NCBI GenBank assembly: GCA_011391635.1
Contig: JAABQD010000003.1
Coordinates: 1 to 64,000 of the forward strand
Reading direction: 5' to 3'
DNA: 64,000 nt
From: Sulfurimonas sp.
GTDB taxonomy: Bacteria > Campylobacterota > Campylobacteria > Campylobacterales > Sulfurimonadaceae
The translations under genes were made by a program, and so were the position numbers. Positions 21,709 through 32,776 of the stretch are shown piece after piece; within the stretch, counting starts at the first letter, position 1; every line of letters begins with the position of its first letter. The notes beneath the pieces are model-generated. The model searched no databases and was not told the origin of the DNA. It saw only the letters and a program-made list of their open reading frames with translations.

Positions 21709-23445
21709 TTAAAAACTAATTCTATTGCGACCACTATTTTTTGAAGCATATAATAAATTATCCACTCTTTTAAATATTTCATTCATATTTTCACTAGGCT
21801 CAATTTCAACAACACCCATACTTATCGTGAGATTACCAACTGTTTCAAAAGAGTACGCTTCTACTTCTTTTCTCAATCGCTCTGCATATTGCTTCGCATT
21901 TTCAAGTATCGTATTTGGCAAGATAATCAAAAACTCTTCTCCGCCGTATCGTCCAACTATATCCACATCGCGTAAATTTTTCATGACTAAACTCGAGAGT
22001 GAAGCTAGTACGCTGTCTCCAACATCATGCCCATAGGTATCATTCACATTTTTAAAAAAATCAACATCATACATTATGAGAGAAAGAGGTGTTTTATATC
22101 TGTTACAACGGCTCACTTCTGATGAGAGAATATTCATAATAGAGTAACGGTTATGCATAGATGTGAGTTCATCTGTTGTTGCTAACTTTTTAAAATTATC
22201 TTTTACTTTGCTCAGTTCAGCGGTTCTCTCTACTACTTTTTGTTCTAATGAAGAGTTTAGCTCTTCTAGTTGCGTAGTTTTATCATTAATTTTCTCGTTA
22301 TATTTTAAAAAACTATTTTTGACCATTTGAGAAACATAATAGGAGAAAATGAGAGCCAATACGATAATAAACATGGCGATATAAAATATATATTGAGATT
22401 CTGAACTGTATGTTTCATACATGCTCACTTCTTGTTTTGCTAATTTATCCTCAATCTCAGAGAAGAAAAATCCACTTCCTATAATCCAATCTGTATTAGG
22501 AATTTTCTGTATAAACGAATATTTTTTATCTATTTTGTTAGTTGCTCGATTATAAAAATTATATACATGACCAACTTTATCTTTATCTTTGAGAGCATCC
22601 ATGACATTACGAGCAGTGTCGGTTACTAGTGTATCTGTGATATTTTTATCTTCCCCGACAAATTGAGGAAAATATTTGTGAACGAGAAGATTACCCTTAG
22701 AATTGAGTAAAAATACATAGTTTTGCCCCATATTATCTACTGTATTTATGAGAGAATAGAGTTCTTTATCCATTTTCTTAGCTGCGGTGTTCAAATACTC
22801 TCCAGAACCAAAATACCAGTTATAGTGTCCAAAAGCTTTGATAAAGGCAACTTGTTCATATTGTTTCTTGCTATCTTCGTTTGGCTTTGTAAAAGTATCC
22901 CATAAAAATCCTTCACCGTTTTCTTTCGCTAGTGCAATCTCTTCTTGAATTATATATCTGCCATTTGCATCTTGAAAGTTGATGATAGAGCTTCCTTCTA
23001 GATGTCTTAAGTATTTGGGAGCAAGATGAAATATTCCATCATAATCTACAATCCATATAAAGCTCTCCCCATCATTCCAGACAAAAGTCTCGAGTGCGAT
23101 GTGAATCATTTTTTTTATCTCTGTTTCTGATTTGGTCTCTTTGTACTCATTATAAATATTTTCTGCAATGGCATGTGCAGTTTGAACTCTTCTTTGAACA
23201 GTCTCGGTAAGTTTCTCTTTTATTTCCGCTTTTTTATGAATAATGATATCTGTGAGATTCGCAACTTTATCCTCAACAGCTTTTTTTTCACTGTTTAATA
23301 TATCTTCTCTTAAGTTGCTTATACTTGATTCAAAATTTTGTAAATAAATTTGATAAGAGAGCAGGGTTACCACAAGAAAAAAGAGAGGGATGACAACCAA
23401 AGGAGCATAGGTAATGAAATTTAAAAAAGTTTTTTCTTTGAACAT
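21709..23445 (-). CDS. Cache-domain diguanylate cyclase
   Basis: Two TMs flanking Cache domain (DGESFIWIVDYDGIFHLAPKYLR); RYGGEEFLIILP GGDEF motif. Confidence 0.9.
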   Translation of the reverse strand: MFKEKTFLNFITYAPLVVIPLFFLVVTLLSYQIYLQNFESSISNLREDILNSEKKAVEDKVANLTDIIIHKKAEIKEKLTETVQRRVQTAHAIAENIYNEYKETKSETEIKKMIHIALETFVWNDGESFIWIVDYDGIFHLAPKYLRHLEGSSIINFQDANGRYIIQEEIALAKENGEGFLWDTFTKPNEDSKKQYEQVAFIKAFGHYNWYFGSGEYLNTAAKKMDKELYSLINTVDNMGQNYVFLLNSKGNLLVHKYFPQFVGEDKNITDTLVTDTARNVMDALKDKDKVGHVYNFYNRATNKIDKKYSFIQKIPNTDWIIGSGFFFSEIEDKLAKQEVSMYETYSSESQYIFYIAMFIIVLALIFSYYVSQMVKNSFLKYNEKINDKTTQLEELNSSLEQKVVERTAELSKVKDNFKKLATTDELTSMHNRYSIMNILSSEVSRCNRYKTPLSLIMYDVDFFKNVNDTYGHDVGDSVLASLSSLVMKNLRDVDIVGRYGGEEFLIILPNTILENAKQYAERLRKEVEAYSFETVGNLTISMGVVEIEPSENMNEIFKRVDNLLYASKNSGRNRISF

Positions 23446-23649
23446 GAATTCACTCTTTATAATATTTTAATAATTGACAATATTATACTCTGTTGATGTC
23501 TTATTTTTGTCACATAGATAAAAGTGAACTAAAAAAAGAGATTCAAAAAGCATTTGATTTTATCGATAATTGCAGTTTTGCAAGGGCTTTATTATTAAAA
23601 TTTAATAGAGAAAAAGATACACTTTAAAAACTACGCTTGGGAGTTTAAA

Positions 23650-26600
23650 ATGTTGCAAAAAATTCAGTTAAGTAAAATTCAAAAGCTTTTTCTTTCATTT
23701 TTCATTTTTTATACAATTTTTGGTTTTTTTGCTACTCCTTATCTCCTGAAATCACAAATCACACAAACTATTGAAGCCAAAACGAATGCAAAAATTACGA
23801 TAGAGGATATTTATTTTAACCCTTTTACTTTTACGCTTATTATCTCAAATTTTGATTTGAAGTCGCTAGAGAATCAACCGCTTGTAGCTTTCAAATCTAT
23901 GTATCTCAATTTAGAACCAAGCTCTATTTTTCGTCCAGCATTTCATATCAAAGAGTTTGTATTAGCAAAACCAGAAATTTTTGTGGCATACAACAAGGAT
24001 AAATCTTTTAATTTTATCTCTATTCTCAAACCAAATGAGACTCGAATTGAGGATGCAAATCAAAGTTCAAGCTTCCACATGCCAAGATTGATGTTTGAGA
24101 GAGTTTCTATAGAGGATGGAACACTCAAATATGATGATTTTTCCAAGCAAAATGAGTTTGATTTTATTTTCGAAGAGATAGGATTTACTCTTGCTGATAT
24201 TGATACAAATGATTTCAATGTGAGTGATGGGAAACTCAAATTTTATTCCAAATTGGGCGATGCAGGTTATGTTGATTTTAAGAGTCAAGTGAGTGGATTT
24301 GACCCTTTTAAACTGCATGGAACTCTGGATGTGCAAAATGTGGAACTCTATAGCGTTTGGAGATATTTTCAAGATTTGTTCCACTTAGAAGTAGCCGATG
24401 GTAAACTCTCTTTGCATAGTGAGTATGCTTTGAATCTTGATGATATCAATGCAACAACGCTGAGTAATATAAGCTTGTCACTTGAAAATCTGAGACTCAA
24501 ACCAAAAAAATCTTCCAAAGATATCCTCACACTTGACGCTTTGTATCTCAAAGATGGCTCACTCAAACCGCTCCTAAAAGATATTCATATTCAAAAAGTA
24601 GAGTTAAACAGTTTGAATGCACATGCCAAAAGAGATAAAAACGCTCAAATAGATTGGAGCGAGTATCTGCGGTTTAATCAGCACAACACACAAACAGCTA
24701 CAAATGAGGAGACAAACAGTTCCAATCAATGGAGCGGTGTTATCGAAACTATCGCTCTCACAAACATCCAAGGAGATTTTCGTGATGAGGGTGTCACACC
24801 AAATGTTACCTCCAAACTGAGTGATCTCAATATCTCTATGCAAAATGTGACACTTGCAGGAGATGTGCCACTCCAGTATCAATTAGTGATGCATCTCAAT
24901 AAAAATGTGCAGTGTAGTTCAGAGGGAAGCGTGAAATATGACTCGCTCGATATGAACTCTACTCTCAAATGTAGCGGTTTGGATGCACTCTGGTATCGCC
25001 CCTACCTTGATGCAATTACAAACGAGAAATTCAAAGTGTTTGACTTGAAGTTAGAGAGTTTGATGGCTGGTTTTGATGCCAATGTGAATCTCAAAGAGAG
25101 TGACTCGCAAACTATTTTCGCAATAAAAGATGCAAATGTAATGGTTGAAAAAGTGGCTCTTAGTAAAAAAAGCAGTGCAGAGAAGTTGCTTGATTTTGGT
25201 GCTTTGAATCTACAAGGCATCTCTTTGGATACAAAAACAAGAGAGATTCAAGCAAGAAAAATCGCACTGGGTAAATTAAATATTTATGCTAAGAGATATA
25301 AAAACAAAACATTCAGCGTTGAAGATTTAATCGTTCCACATGCCAAAGCTCAAGCAATTGCAGCTCCAAAGAGCCAAAATGAGGAGAAAGAGTATAGTTT
25401 CTTCGCTAAACATCTGCACCTTGATAATGCAAGTTTGAAATTTGATGATAAAGCACTTACTCCGAGTGTGCAAACTGCACTTGATAAAATAAATTTTGAT
25501 ATTTACGATGCAAACTCCAAAAAAGAGAGTTGGCTCAAATACAATCTCTCCGTGCGTGTGAATTATGGCGGATATGCAAAATCCAAAGGGAGTCTCAGAC
25601 ATACGCCACTCAAACAAAAAGGGACGATAGAGTTGCAAAATATCTCTCTCAAAGAGCTTACACCCTATTTGGGAGAGATTGCATATCTCACGATTGATGA
25701 TGGTTCTTTGAGCCTCAAAGCAAATATGAGTTATGCAAAATCCTCCGTAAAAGCGGATTTGAGAGCTGTTGGTACATCTCGACTTGAAGACTTTTTTGTG
25801 AGTGATACGCGAGATGACACACCGATTCTCTCGCTCAGTGAAGTGAAACTTGGCTCTTTTACCTATGAGATGGCACCAAATAGATTTTTCGTCGATGAGG
25901 TGGATGTAAACTCCTTTTATGTCAATGCCCTCATAGATGAAAATAAAAAGATGAATCTTGCCTCGCTTATGAAACAAAATGAGGATGCAAACAGTACAAA
26001 AACAGAGGATTCCAATCAAACGCAAGAGAAATTTCCGCTCAAAATTATGAAAGTGAATGTGGCATTGGGAAGTGCTAACTTTTCTGATTTATCTTTGCCA
26101 ATCAAATTTAAAACAAACATCCATGACTTGAATGGTTCTATTTATGGACTCTCAAATGCAGCGGATGAGACAAGTTATGTGGATATGGCAGGAGAGGTGG
26201 ATCGCTATGGTTCAACAAAACTCAGAGGAAGCATCAACTCAGGGGATTTGAAATCATTTACGGATTTGGATTTTAGTTTTAAAAATCTTGACCTTGAATC
26301 TATGAGCGGATATAGTGCCTCATTCTCAGGATATAAGATAGATAATGGAAAACTATTTCTTGATTTAGAGTATGACATTCTCAACTCCGAACTTTTGGGA
26401 AAAAACAACATACTTATCAAAAATATAGAGTTGGGTGAAGAGCTTAGAGATGAAAATCAAACTCTTTTACCGCTTGGATTTGTTATCGCTCTTCTTGAAG
26501 ACAGTGAGGGTGTGATTGATATCAACATGCCAGTCAATGGCAATGTAGATGATCCTGATTTCAAATATGGAGCTTTGGTCTGGAAAACTTTTGGAAAATT

Positions 26601-27231
26601 GGTTCTCAAAGCGGTTGCTTCGCCTTTTAGTATTTTAGGTTCAATTGTTGGAGGCGATGGCGATAAAATGGAGTATCTGGAGTTTGAGGGAGGGTCACTT
26701 ACTCTCTTACCACCAGAACAAGAGAAGCTTGATAATATTGCAAAACTTTTGACAAAAAGACCAAAAATATCTCTTGGAATCCATGGAGGATATGACACAG
26801 CTCTCGATAAAAGAGCACTCCAAAAAGAGAAACTCTCGCGTATGGTTATTCAAAAAAGCGGAGTCAAAAGTAGAGAGAATCAGCTCAATGTAACGAGCAT
26901 AGATTTAATGGAAGATTTGTATGAGGAGTTTGTACATGATAACAGACTCTACTCCATTGCAAAAGAGCTTAAAGGGCAGTTCAAAGGGGAAGAGTATAAC
27001 AGAGCCTATGCGAGTGCAGTTTTTGAAGAGTGTTTAAAATTTCAGAGTGTGAGCGAAGGGGAGATGCAAACTTTGGCACGAAAACGAGCCGATGTTGTTC
27101 GTGCCTATTTGATTGAAAAAAGAGGTGTTGAGGTCTCTAGGATAAAAATCTTGGAGATAGCCAAAGCACCAGAGAATACAGAAAAATTTGTGAAAACAAC
27201 ATTGCAAGTAGATGCAACTTCAATGAAATAG
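23650..27231 (+). CDS. AsmA-like DUF748 family protein
   Basis: N-terminal TM, long beta-rich body, LPLGFVIALLEDSEGVIDINMPVNGNVDDPDFKYG typical of DUF748. Confidence 0.85.
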   Translation: MLQKIQLSKIQKLFLSFFIFYTIFGFFATPYLLKSQITQTIEAKTNAKITIEDIYFNPFTFTLIISNFDLKSLENQPLVAFKSMYLNLEPSSIFRPAFHIKEFVLAKPEIFVAYNKDKSFNFISILKPNETRIEDANQSSSFHMPRLMFERVSIEDGTLKYDDFSKQNEFDFIFEEIGFTLADIDTNDFNVSDGKLKFYSKLGDAGYVDFKSQVSGFDPFKLHGTLDVQNVELYSVWRYFQDLFHLEVADGKLSLHSEYALNLDDINATTLSNISLSLENLRLKPKKSSKDILTLDALYLKDGSLKPLLKDIHIQKVELNSLNAHAKRDKNAQIDWSEYLRFNQHNTQTATNEETNSSNQWSGVIETIALTNIQGDFRDEGVTPNVTSKLSDLNISMQNVTLAGDVPLQYQLVMHLNKNVQCSSEGSVKYDSLDMNSTLKCSGLDALWYRPYLDAITNEKFKVFDLKLESLMAGFDANVNLKESDSQTIFAIKDANVMVEKVALSKKSSAEKLLDFGALNLQGISLDTKTREIQARKIALGKLNIYAKRYKNKTFSVEDLIVPHAKAQAIAAPKSQNEEKEYSFFAKHLHLDNASLKFDDKALTPSVQTALDKINFDIYDANSKKESWLKYNLSVRVNYGGYAKSKGSLRHTPLKQKGTIELQNISLKELTPYLGEIAYLTIDDGSLSLKANMSYAKSSVKADLRAVGTSRLEDFFVSDTRDDTPILSLSEVKLGSFTYEMAPNRFFVDEVDVNSFYVNALIDENKKMNLASLMKQNEDANSTKTEDSNQTQEKFPLKIMKVNVALGSANFSDLSLPIKFKTNIHDLNGSIYGLSNAADETSYVDMAGEVDRYGSTKLRGSINSGDLKSFTDLDFSFKNLDLESMSGYSASFSGYKIDNGKLFLDLEYDILNSELLGKNNILIKNIELGEELRDENQTLLPLGFVIALLEDSEGVIDINMPVNGNVDDPDFKYGALVWKTFGKLVLKAVASPFSILGSIVGGDGDKMEYLEFEGGSLTLLPPEQEKLDNIAKLLTKRPKISLGIHGGYDTALDKRALQKEKLSRMVIQKSGVKSRENQLNVTSIDLMEDLYEEFVHDNRLYSIAKELKGQFKGEEYNRAYASAVFEECLKFQSVSEGEMQTLARKRADVVRAYLIEKRGVEVSRIKILEIAKAPENTEKFVKTTLQVDATSMK
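24073..24083 (-). repeat. 11-mer motif in DUF748 gene
   Basis: TTCCACATGCC. Confidence 0.9.
25334..25344 (-). repeat. 11-mer motif in DUF748 gene
   Basis: TTCCACATGCC. Confidence 0.9.
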
Positions 27232-27237
27232 GAGTTT

Positions 27238-27271
27238 TTCCACATGCCACTTTTTAAGTTGGCATGTGGAA
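27238..27271. terminator. Motif inverted pair at DUF748/cobQ convergent junction
   Basis: TTCCACATGCCACTT...AAGTTGGCATGTGGAA, abutting cobQ stop. Confidence 0.9.
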
Positions 27272-28654
27272 CTAGAGTAACTGCTCGTGTATAAAATCTA
27301 TATCCACATGTGCTTGAATATGCTTGGCAAACTCCTCTATGCTTTTTACTTTGTAACTTTTGAAATCATAGCCAGAGTAGCGTTTGTCGATAGTGTGAAA
27401 AATTTTGTATCGAAAATCATCACTCTCAAAGAGACCATGCACAAAAGTAGCATAGAGATTTTTTTTCTCTTTGGCTCTTTTGTCTGTTACTCCATTGTGG
27501 ATTTCATACCCAGATACGGGAGTGCCAAAAAGGTTGTATGTTCCTTTTTTTACTATTTTTTCTTCTTGAAAAACAATTTCGCCTTTAATGCGACCTAAAC
27601 CTTTTGTCTCTTGGCATGTGGATTCGACGCAGAGTGGATCAAGTATTTTTTCAAACATCATCTCATATCCACCACAAATCGCAACTATTTTTTGCTCTTT
27701 AGAGAGGAGTATTTTTTCAAAACCACGCTCTTTGAGCCATGCTAAATCCTCAACAACTCTTTTACTTCCCGGAAGAATCAAAAGTTGGCATGTGGAAATC
27801 TCACTCACGGAGGAGATGAAGCTGAGTTCTATCTGAGCATCGGCTATGAGTGGCTCAAAATCTGTGAAGTTACTGATATGGGGAAGTTTGATAACCCCAA
27901 CTTTGATGATGGCATTTTTGGTATCTTGTGTGTAATTCATGAGAGATTGTGCATCTTCAAAGCCAAGATTAAAAGGTTTATAGGGGACAACACCAAGCAC
28001 TTTGATGCCAAACCGCTCCTCGATAATCTCTACACCTTCATCAAAAAGGGTTCTGTCTCCTCTGAATTTATTGATAATTACTCCGATGACATTGTGTTTG
28101 AGTTTTTTAGGAAGGAGTTTATATACACCATAAATCGAAGCAAAAACACCCCCTCGCTCGATATCAGCGACTAAAATAATTTTGGTGCCAAATGTATCTG
28201 CAATGTAAATATTGGATAAATCTTTGTTCATCAGATTGAGTTCTACAGGGCTTCCAGCCCCTTCGGCGACGATACAATCATAGGTTTTTAGAAGTTTTTT
28301 AAAACCTTTTTTGGCATGTGGTTTGAGAGAATCGATATCTCTGTAGTAGGAAATCACATCTTTTTCTCCAACACTTTTACCGTTAATGATGAGATGTGCA
28401 GAGTTGTTCGAGCCAGATTTGAGAAGGATAGGATTCATAAAATGTGAAGTTGGTATTCCAATGGCTTCGGCGGCAAAGTGTTGGGGTATGGCTATCTCTC
28501 CGCCATCATCACACACAGAGGAGTTGTTGGAAACATTTTGTGCTTTAAAGGGTGCTACACGAATACCTCGATGGTGTAAAAGATAGGTAAGGGCAAAAGA
28601 GAGCGTTGATTTTCCAGCATCACTGCTTGTGCCAAAGATACTCAGTGAGTTCAT
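27272..28654 (-). CDS. cobQ: Cobyric acid synthase
   Basis: IFGTSSDAGKSTLSFALTYLLHHRGIRVAPFKAQNVSNNS...LPGSKRVVEDL...ICGGYEMM. Confidence 0.95.
   Translation of the reverse strand: MNSLSIFGTSSDAGKSTLSFALTYLLHHRGIRVAPFKAQNVSNNSSVCDDGGEIAIPQHFAAEAIGIPTSHFMNPILLKSGSNNSAHLIINGKSVGEKDVISYYRDIDSLKPHAKKGFKKLLKTYDCIVAEGAGSPVELNLMNKDLSNIYIADTFGTKIILVADIERGGVFASIYGVYKLLPKKLKHNVIGVIINKFRGDRTLFDEGVEIIEERFGIKVLGVVPYKPFNLGFEDAQSLMNYTQDTKNAIIKVGVIKLPHISNFTDFEPLIADAQIELSFISSVSEISTCQLLILPGSKRVVEDLAWLKERGFEKILLSKEQKIVAICGGYEMMFEKILDPLCVESTCQETKGLGRIKGEIVFQEEKIVKKGTYNLFGTPVSGYEIHNGVTDKRAKEKKNLYATFVHGLFESDDFRYKIFHTIDKRYSGYDFKSYKVKSIEEFAKHIQAHVDIDFIHEQLL
27787..27797 (+). repeat. 11-mer motif in cobQ
   Basis: GGCATGTGGAA. 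Confidence 0.9.
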
Positions 28655-29913
28655 ATGTTCGCCCCTTTTGCACTTTCAAACTCTCTTTGGAATTGATTCA
28701 CTTGTTCCATGCTCTGCATAATTATTTGCTGAATAGCATGGGATGCGAGTTTGTGATGGGAAGCAAACTCTGTGATGGCACTTATGTTGAAGAGTTCAAT
28801 ATCACGAACAACTTTATAGAGTTCGCCAAGTGTGCCTCCATCATGCATAAGTGCAGATTGCGTAATCTCTGAGACATTCATTCGCTCTAAAATTTTTTCG
28901 AGTTTTACTCCAAAAACTGTTTCAATGAGCGATAAAACTCCAACAAAATAGGCTTCGCCCAAGGCATTGCTTTTTGCATCAGGTTGGATTGCTTTGAGGA
29001 GTTTTTCCATAAGTTCTGTACGGTTTTTGACCATGAGCATCAAAGGGGAGGCTTCATTGCCTGAGGCAACAGATTTGGAATAAATCATAAGCATAAGCCA
29101 CTGAGCAAGAGGTTGGCGTCCTACAAGGGAGAGAACATGGTGAATGGAAGAGATTTTGTTTCTAAAATGAAACGCACCAGAGTTGATAAACTGTAAAAGC
29201 TGAAGTGTGAGAGCGTGATTTTTTTCAAACTCTGTAACGATTTCATCTATGTTTGTATCCTCAAGAAGAAGGTTGTAGAGTTTGAGAATATTGAATTTAC
29301 TTGCATCATATTTGGCATTTTCTAAGATTTTTGGTTTGGCAAAGTAGTAGCCCTGAAACAGCTCACATCCAAGAGATTGTGCCAACTCATAATGTGCATG
29401 GTCTTCAATTTTTGTAGCGACAATCCTAATGCCGTAGGTTTTGAGTTCTTTGATGATATTTTTGGCATCGAGTGGCACACTCTCGTGAACATCGACTTTA
29501 AAAAATGACAACATTTTGAGAATAGGCAAATATTTTTCAAATGTATAGCTATCGAGTATCGTATCATTGATGGCGAGTGTATAGTTTTTTGTTTTAAGTA
29601 GCTCTATGCGTTCGATTACTTTTTCACTCATCTCGATGGTGTCAAAGAGGGCAAAAATAAAGAAATCGGTTGGAACCATAAAAATCAGATCATTCATCAA
29701 AAACTTTTCATCTATTTTGATGAATGCTTTGTTGCTGCTCAAAAATGCTTGTGTACCGAATTTGTTTAAGATGCTGCTCACTACCGAAGCACTTGCACTC
29801 AGGTCGTTATCTATATGATTTTGCATGTGAGAATCAAGGTAGAGGATGTCATAGCTATACTGTTTGCCATTGCCATCGATGATAGGTTGCCTTCCTAAAT
29901 AAACATTTTCCAC
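28651..29913 (-). CDS. EAL/HDOD (YuxH-like) signalling protein
   Basis: VYLGRQPIIDGNGKQYSYDILYLDS degenerate EAL then HDOD (QLLQFINSGAFHFRNKISSIHHVLSLVGRQPLAQW). Confidence 0.88.
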   Translation of the reverse strand: MENVYLGRQPIIDGNGKQYSYDILYLDSHMQNHIDNDLSASASVVSSILNKFGTQAFLSSNKAFIKIDEKFLMNDLIFMVPTDFFIFALFDTIEMSEKVIERIELLKTKNYTLAINDTILDSYTFEKYLPILKMLSFFKVDVHESVPLDAKNIIKELKTYGIRIVATKIEDHAHYELAQSLGCELFQGYYFAKPKILENAKYDASKFNILKLYNLLLEDTNIDEIVTEFEKNHALTLQLLQFINSGAFHFRNKISSIHHVLSLVGRQPLAQWLMLMIYSKSVASGNEASPLMLMVKNRTELMEKLLKAIQPDAKSNALGEAYFVGVLSLIETVFGVKLEKILERMNVSEITQSALMHDGGTLGELYKVVRDIELFNISAITEFASHHKLASHAIQQIIMQSMEQVNQFQREFESAKGANI

Positions 29914-30063
29914 GCTCGAATCCTATTATGAGAACATTAGGAGGGATTATACAAGATTCTAAGAAATTTAATGGCTCAAAGAGGGAGAAAATGCTTTTGT
30001 TTAACTACTTGCCAGGTTACACATGCCAACATTATAAAAAGCAATCATGCTATAAATTCCTAT

Positions 30064-30933
30064 CTATCTTACTTTAATGATAGGTGCAAATGCTTTTGTG
30101 CTGACATTTACTATGCTACCAACTTGTAACTCTTTTACTTCCATTTCGTCAACAACAACTTCGACAATTTGCTTATCAATACCAATAGTGACTACATAAA
30201 TAATATCTCTTTTTTCGATGTCGAGTATCTCCCCTTCAAAAGAGAATTTGCTTGAGCTTGTTTTTGATAAAAAAATCTCTTTTGGTTTACCCTTTTGAAA
30301 AACTTTTCCCTCTTTAAGCCATAACACTTGGTCGGATAATTTAAAAACTTCTGAGCGGTCATGTGAAACCATTAAACTCGCAAGTTTAAAAATTTCATGT
30401 GTCTTTTTGAGTTCATCTTGCAGTCTGCTTCGTGTCATGGCATCAAGTGCTGAGAGAGGTTCATCAAGCAGCAAAACTTTTGGCTCCTGAGCGATAGAAC
30501 GAGCCAAAGCTACTCTTTGTCTTTGACCACCTGAGAGAGTATTTGGTAATCTCTCTTTTAAAACCAATAATCCCATAACCTCTAAAATTTCTTCAGCTTT
30601 GGTGATGTTTTTGTTTGGTTGTGCAAAAAGAAGATTTTCTAATACACTCATATTTTCAAAAAGAGCATAGTTTTGAAAAACAAATCCTACTTTTCTTTTT
30701 TGAGGAGAGAGATTGATTCTCTTTTTGCTATCAAACCATATTTCGCCATCCATTGTAATGCTTCCATTATCTGGCGTCTCAAGCCCCGCTATCATTCTAA
30801 GGAGTGTTGTTTTACCGATTCCAGACTCTCCAAAAATAGTCCAAAACTCTCCCTTTTCAAAGTTGCATGTAACTTCAAAATCAATGATGCCAGTAGCCCC
30901 GAGTAGTTTTTTAGAAATAGAAATTTCAAGCAT
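30064..30933 (-). CDS. modC: Molybdate ABC transporter ATP-binding protein
   Basis: GESGIGKTTLLRMIAG, LSGGQRQRVALARSIA, LLLDEPLSALD, C-terminal TOBE. Confidence 0.92.
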   Translation of the reverse strand: MLEISISKKLLGATGIIDFEVTCNFEKGEFWTIFGESGIGKTTLLRMIAGLETPDNGSITMDGEIWFDSKKRINLSPQKRKVGFVFQNYALFENMSVLENLLFAQPNKNITKAEEILEVMGLLVLKERLPNTLSGGQRQRVALARSIAQEPKVLLLDEPLSALDAMTRSRLQDELKKTHEIFKLASLMVSHDRSEVFKLSDQVLWLKEGKVFQKGKPKEIFLSKTSSSKFSFEGEILDIEKRDIIYVVTIGIDKQIVEVVVDEMEVKELQVGSIVNVSTKAFAPIIKVR

Positions 30934-31621
30934 GGAAGCTCCCTTTTACATCGTTGCCTAGTTTGACATAAACCAGCCATAAAATTGCAAACGAAAAAGC
31001 GAACAGAATCAAAGAGTAGCTATGTGCCATACTGTAATTGAGTGCTTCAACCTCATTGTAAATAGCGATAGAAGCAACTTTTGTTTCACCGTCAATATTG
31101 CCACCAATCATTAAAACCACTCCAAATTCACCTACTGTATGGGCAAAAGAGATAACACCACCTGTTGCTAAAGAGGATTTTATAGAGGGTAATATAACCT
31201 TTAAAAGAGTTTGAAATTTACTTTTCCCCATGGTATGTGCTGCTTCAATTTGAAATTTGTCCATCGCTTTGAATCCGCTAAGAAGTGGATGCACCATAAA
31301 AGGTAAGCTAAAAATAATAGAGCCTATAACTAAACCATCAAAATGAAATGCCAATTGATGCCCAAATATATCTTTCCAAAAAGCACCCAAAAAGCCATTT
31401 TGACTAAACGCCAGTAAAAAATAAAATCCTAAAACAGACGGAGGAAGAACTAAAGGCATTGCAATAATTGCTTCCAAAACAGCACGAAAGCGGAACTTTG
31501 TAAAAGCAAGATAATAGGCAATTGGAATGCCTACGAGATACAAAAAAAGTGTTGTGATAAAAGCTAGTTTTATTGTTAAACCAAAAGGTTCCCAAAAAGC
31601 AGGGTTTAGCAATTCGCTCAT
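30926..31621 (-). CDS. modB: Molybdate ABC transporter permease
   Basis: MPLVLPPSVLGFYFL, AHTVGEFGVVLMIGGNIDGETKVASIAIY. Confidence 0.94.
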   Translation of the reverse strand: MSELLNPAFWEPFGLTIKLAFITTLFLYLVGIPIAYYLAFTKFRFRAVLEAIIAMPLVLPPSVLGFYFLLAFSQNGFLGAFWKDIFGHQLAFHFDGLVIGSIIFSLPFMVHPLLSGFKAMDKFQIEAAHTMGKSKFQTLLKVILPSIKSSLATGGVISFAHTVGEFGVVLMIGGNIDGETKVASIAIYNEVEALNYSMAHSYSLILFAFSFAILWLVYVKLGNDVKGSFHA

Positions 31622-32031
31622 AACACTTCCTCTAATGAAACTTCGGTTGCTTTAATAAAAACTTTTACTTCATCCCCTGACTCTAAAGATAATTGTTCTA
31701 CTGCATTTGTCGTGATAATAGAGCCAATATTTATGCCATCCACATTAATATTTACTTTAGAAAGGATTTTGCCTTTATTTACGAACGAAACGGTGCCTTG
31801 TAAGAGATTTGAAAAACTAATTTCTCCACTAAGATTTTTGGCAATTCCCACTTCAGTCTCTTTAAAAATGACATTTGCTTCACTCCCTATTTGAAAAAAG
31901 TCAGGAAGTTCTAGTGTAATCGCGGTAAGTTTTTTGTTACCGCTTGTGAGTAAAACTCGCGTGATACCATCGTGTGTTTCAATGGTATCAATTAAGGCTT
32001 TTATTTTATTCATTTGGTAAAACAAATCCAT
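31618..32031 (-). CDS. TOBE-domain molybdate-binding protein
   Basis: NLLQGTVSFVNKGKILSKVNINVDGINIGSIITTNAVEQLSLESGDEVKVFIKATEVSL TOBE domain; overlaps modA and modB. Confidence 0.82.
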   Translation of the reverse strand: MDLFYQMNKIKALIDTIETHDGITRVLLTSGNKKLTAITLELPDFFQIGSEANVIFKETEVGIAKNLSGEISFSNLLQGTVSFVNKGKILSKVNINVDGINIGSIITTNAVEQLSLESGDEVKVFIKATEVSLEEVL

Positions 32032-32761
32032 ATTTTTTAAAAATTTCTCGTGCTTTTGGAGTTTCTATGAAAGCTTCAAATTTTTTAGCGACAGGGTTTG
32101 TTTCTCCTTCTTTTAAGAGAGCATATCCTTGAACTATATCATTATGCCAAGCAGCTGGTAAGAGATAAAAGTTTCCTTCTTGTTTTAAAATCTCTGAATA
32201 TCCTAAAGAGATAGGTAAAATTCCAACTTCAGCTGCACCGGTTTGGACAAATTGTGCTGCTTGAGATACATTTTCACCTAGAGCAAATTTTTCTTTTACC
32301 TTGTCATAATACTTTTGACTTTGAAGTGCATTGACCGCTGCTACTCCATAAGGTGCATGAGCAGGGTCTGCAATGGCTAGGCGTTTCACTTTTGGGTCTA
32401 AAAGTACATCAAACCCTTTACTTACATCAATACCACTATTTTTAGGCGTCCAAAGTCCTATCCGTCCATATGCGTAAGGTTTTGGATTTGCATGGATGAA
32501 TCCAGCATCTTTTAGTTTTTGAACATATCCCATATCTGCTGCAAAGTACATATCATAGGGTGCTCCGTTTAGTATTTGAGTGTAAGCTTTACCAGTTGAT
32601 CCAAAAGCAATAGTTGCTTTGTCTTCAGGATTTTCCATCTCAAATACACTTTTCATCTCTTTAAACGCATATATTAAATCTGCCGCTGCGGTAATACGAA
32701 CTTCCCCTGCTTGCAAGTTGATAAAAGTAGCAAAAAGGAGAGCGATAACTGTTTTTTTCAT
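32006..32761 (-). CDS. modA: Molybdate ABC transporter substrate-binding protein
   Basis: VRITAAADLIYAFKEM...ATIAFGSTGKAYTQILNGAPYDMYFAADMGYV. Confidence 0.95.
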   Translation of the reverse strand: MKKTVIALLFATFINLQAGEVRITAAADLIYAFKEMKSVFEMENPEDKATIAFGSTGKAYTQILNGAPYDMYFAADMGYVQKLKDAGFIHANPKPYAYGRIGLWTPKNSGIDVSKGFDVLLDPKVKRLAIADPAHAPYGVAAVNALQSQKYYDKVKEKFALGENVSQAAQFVQTGAAEVGILPISLGYSEILKQEGNFYLLPAAWHNDIVQGYALLKEGETNPVAKKFEAFIETPKAREIFKKYGFVLPNE

Positions 32762-32776
32762 GTGTTACTCCTCTAC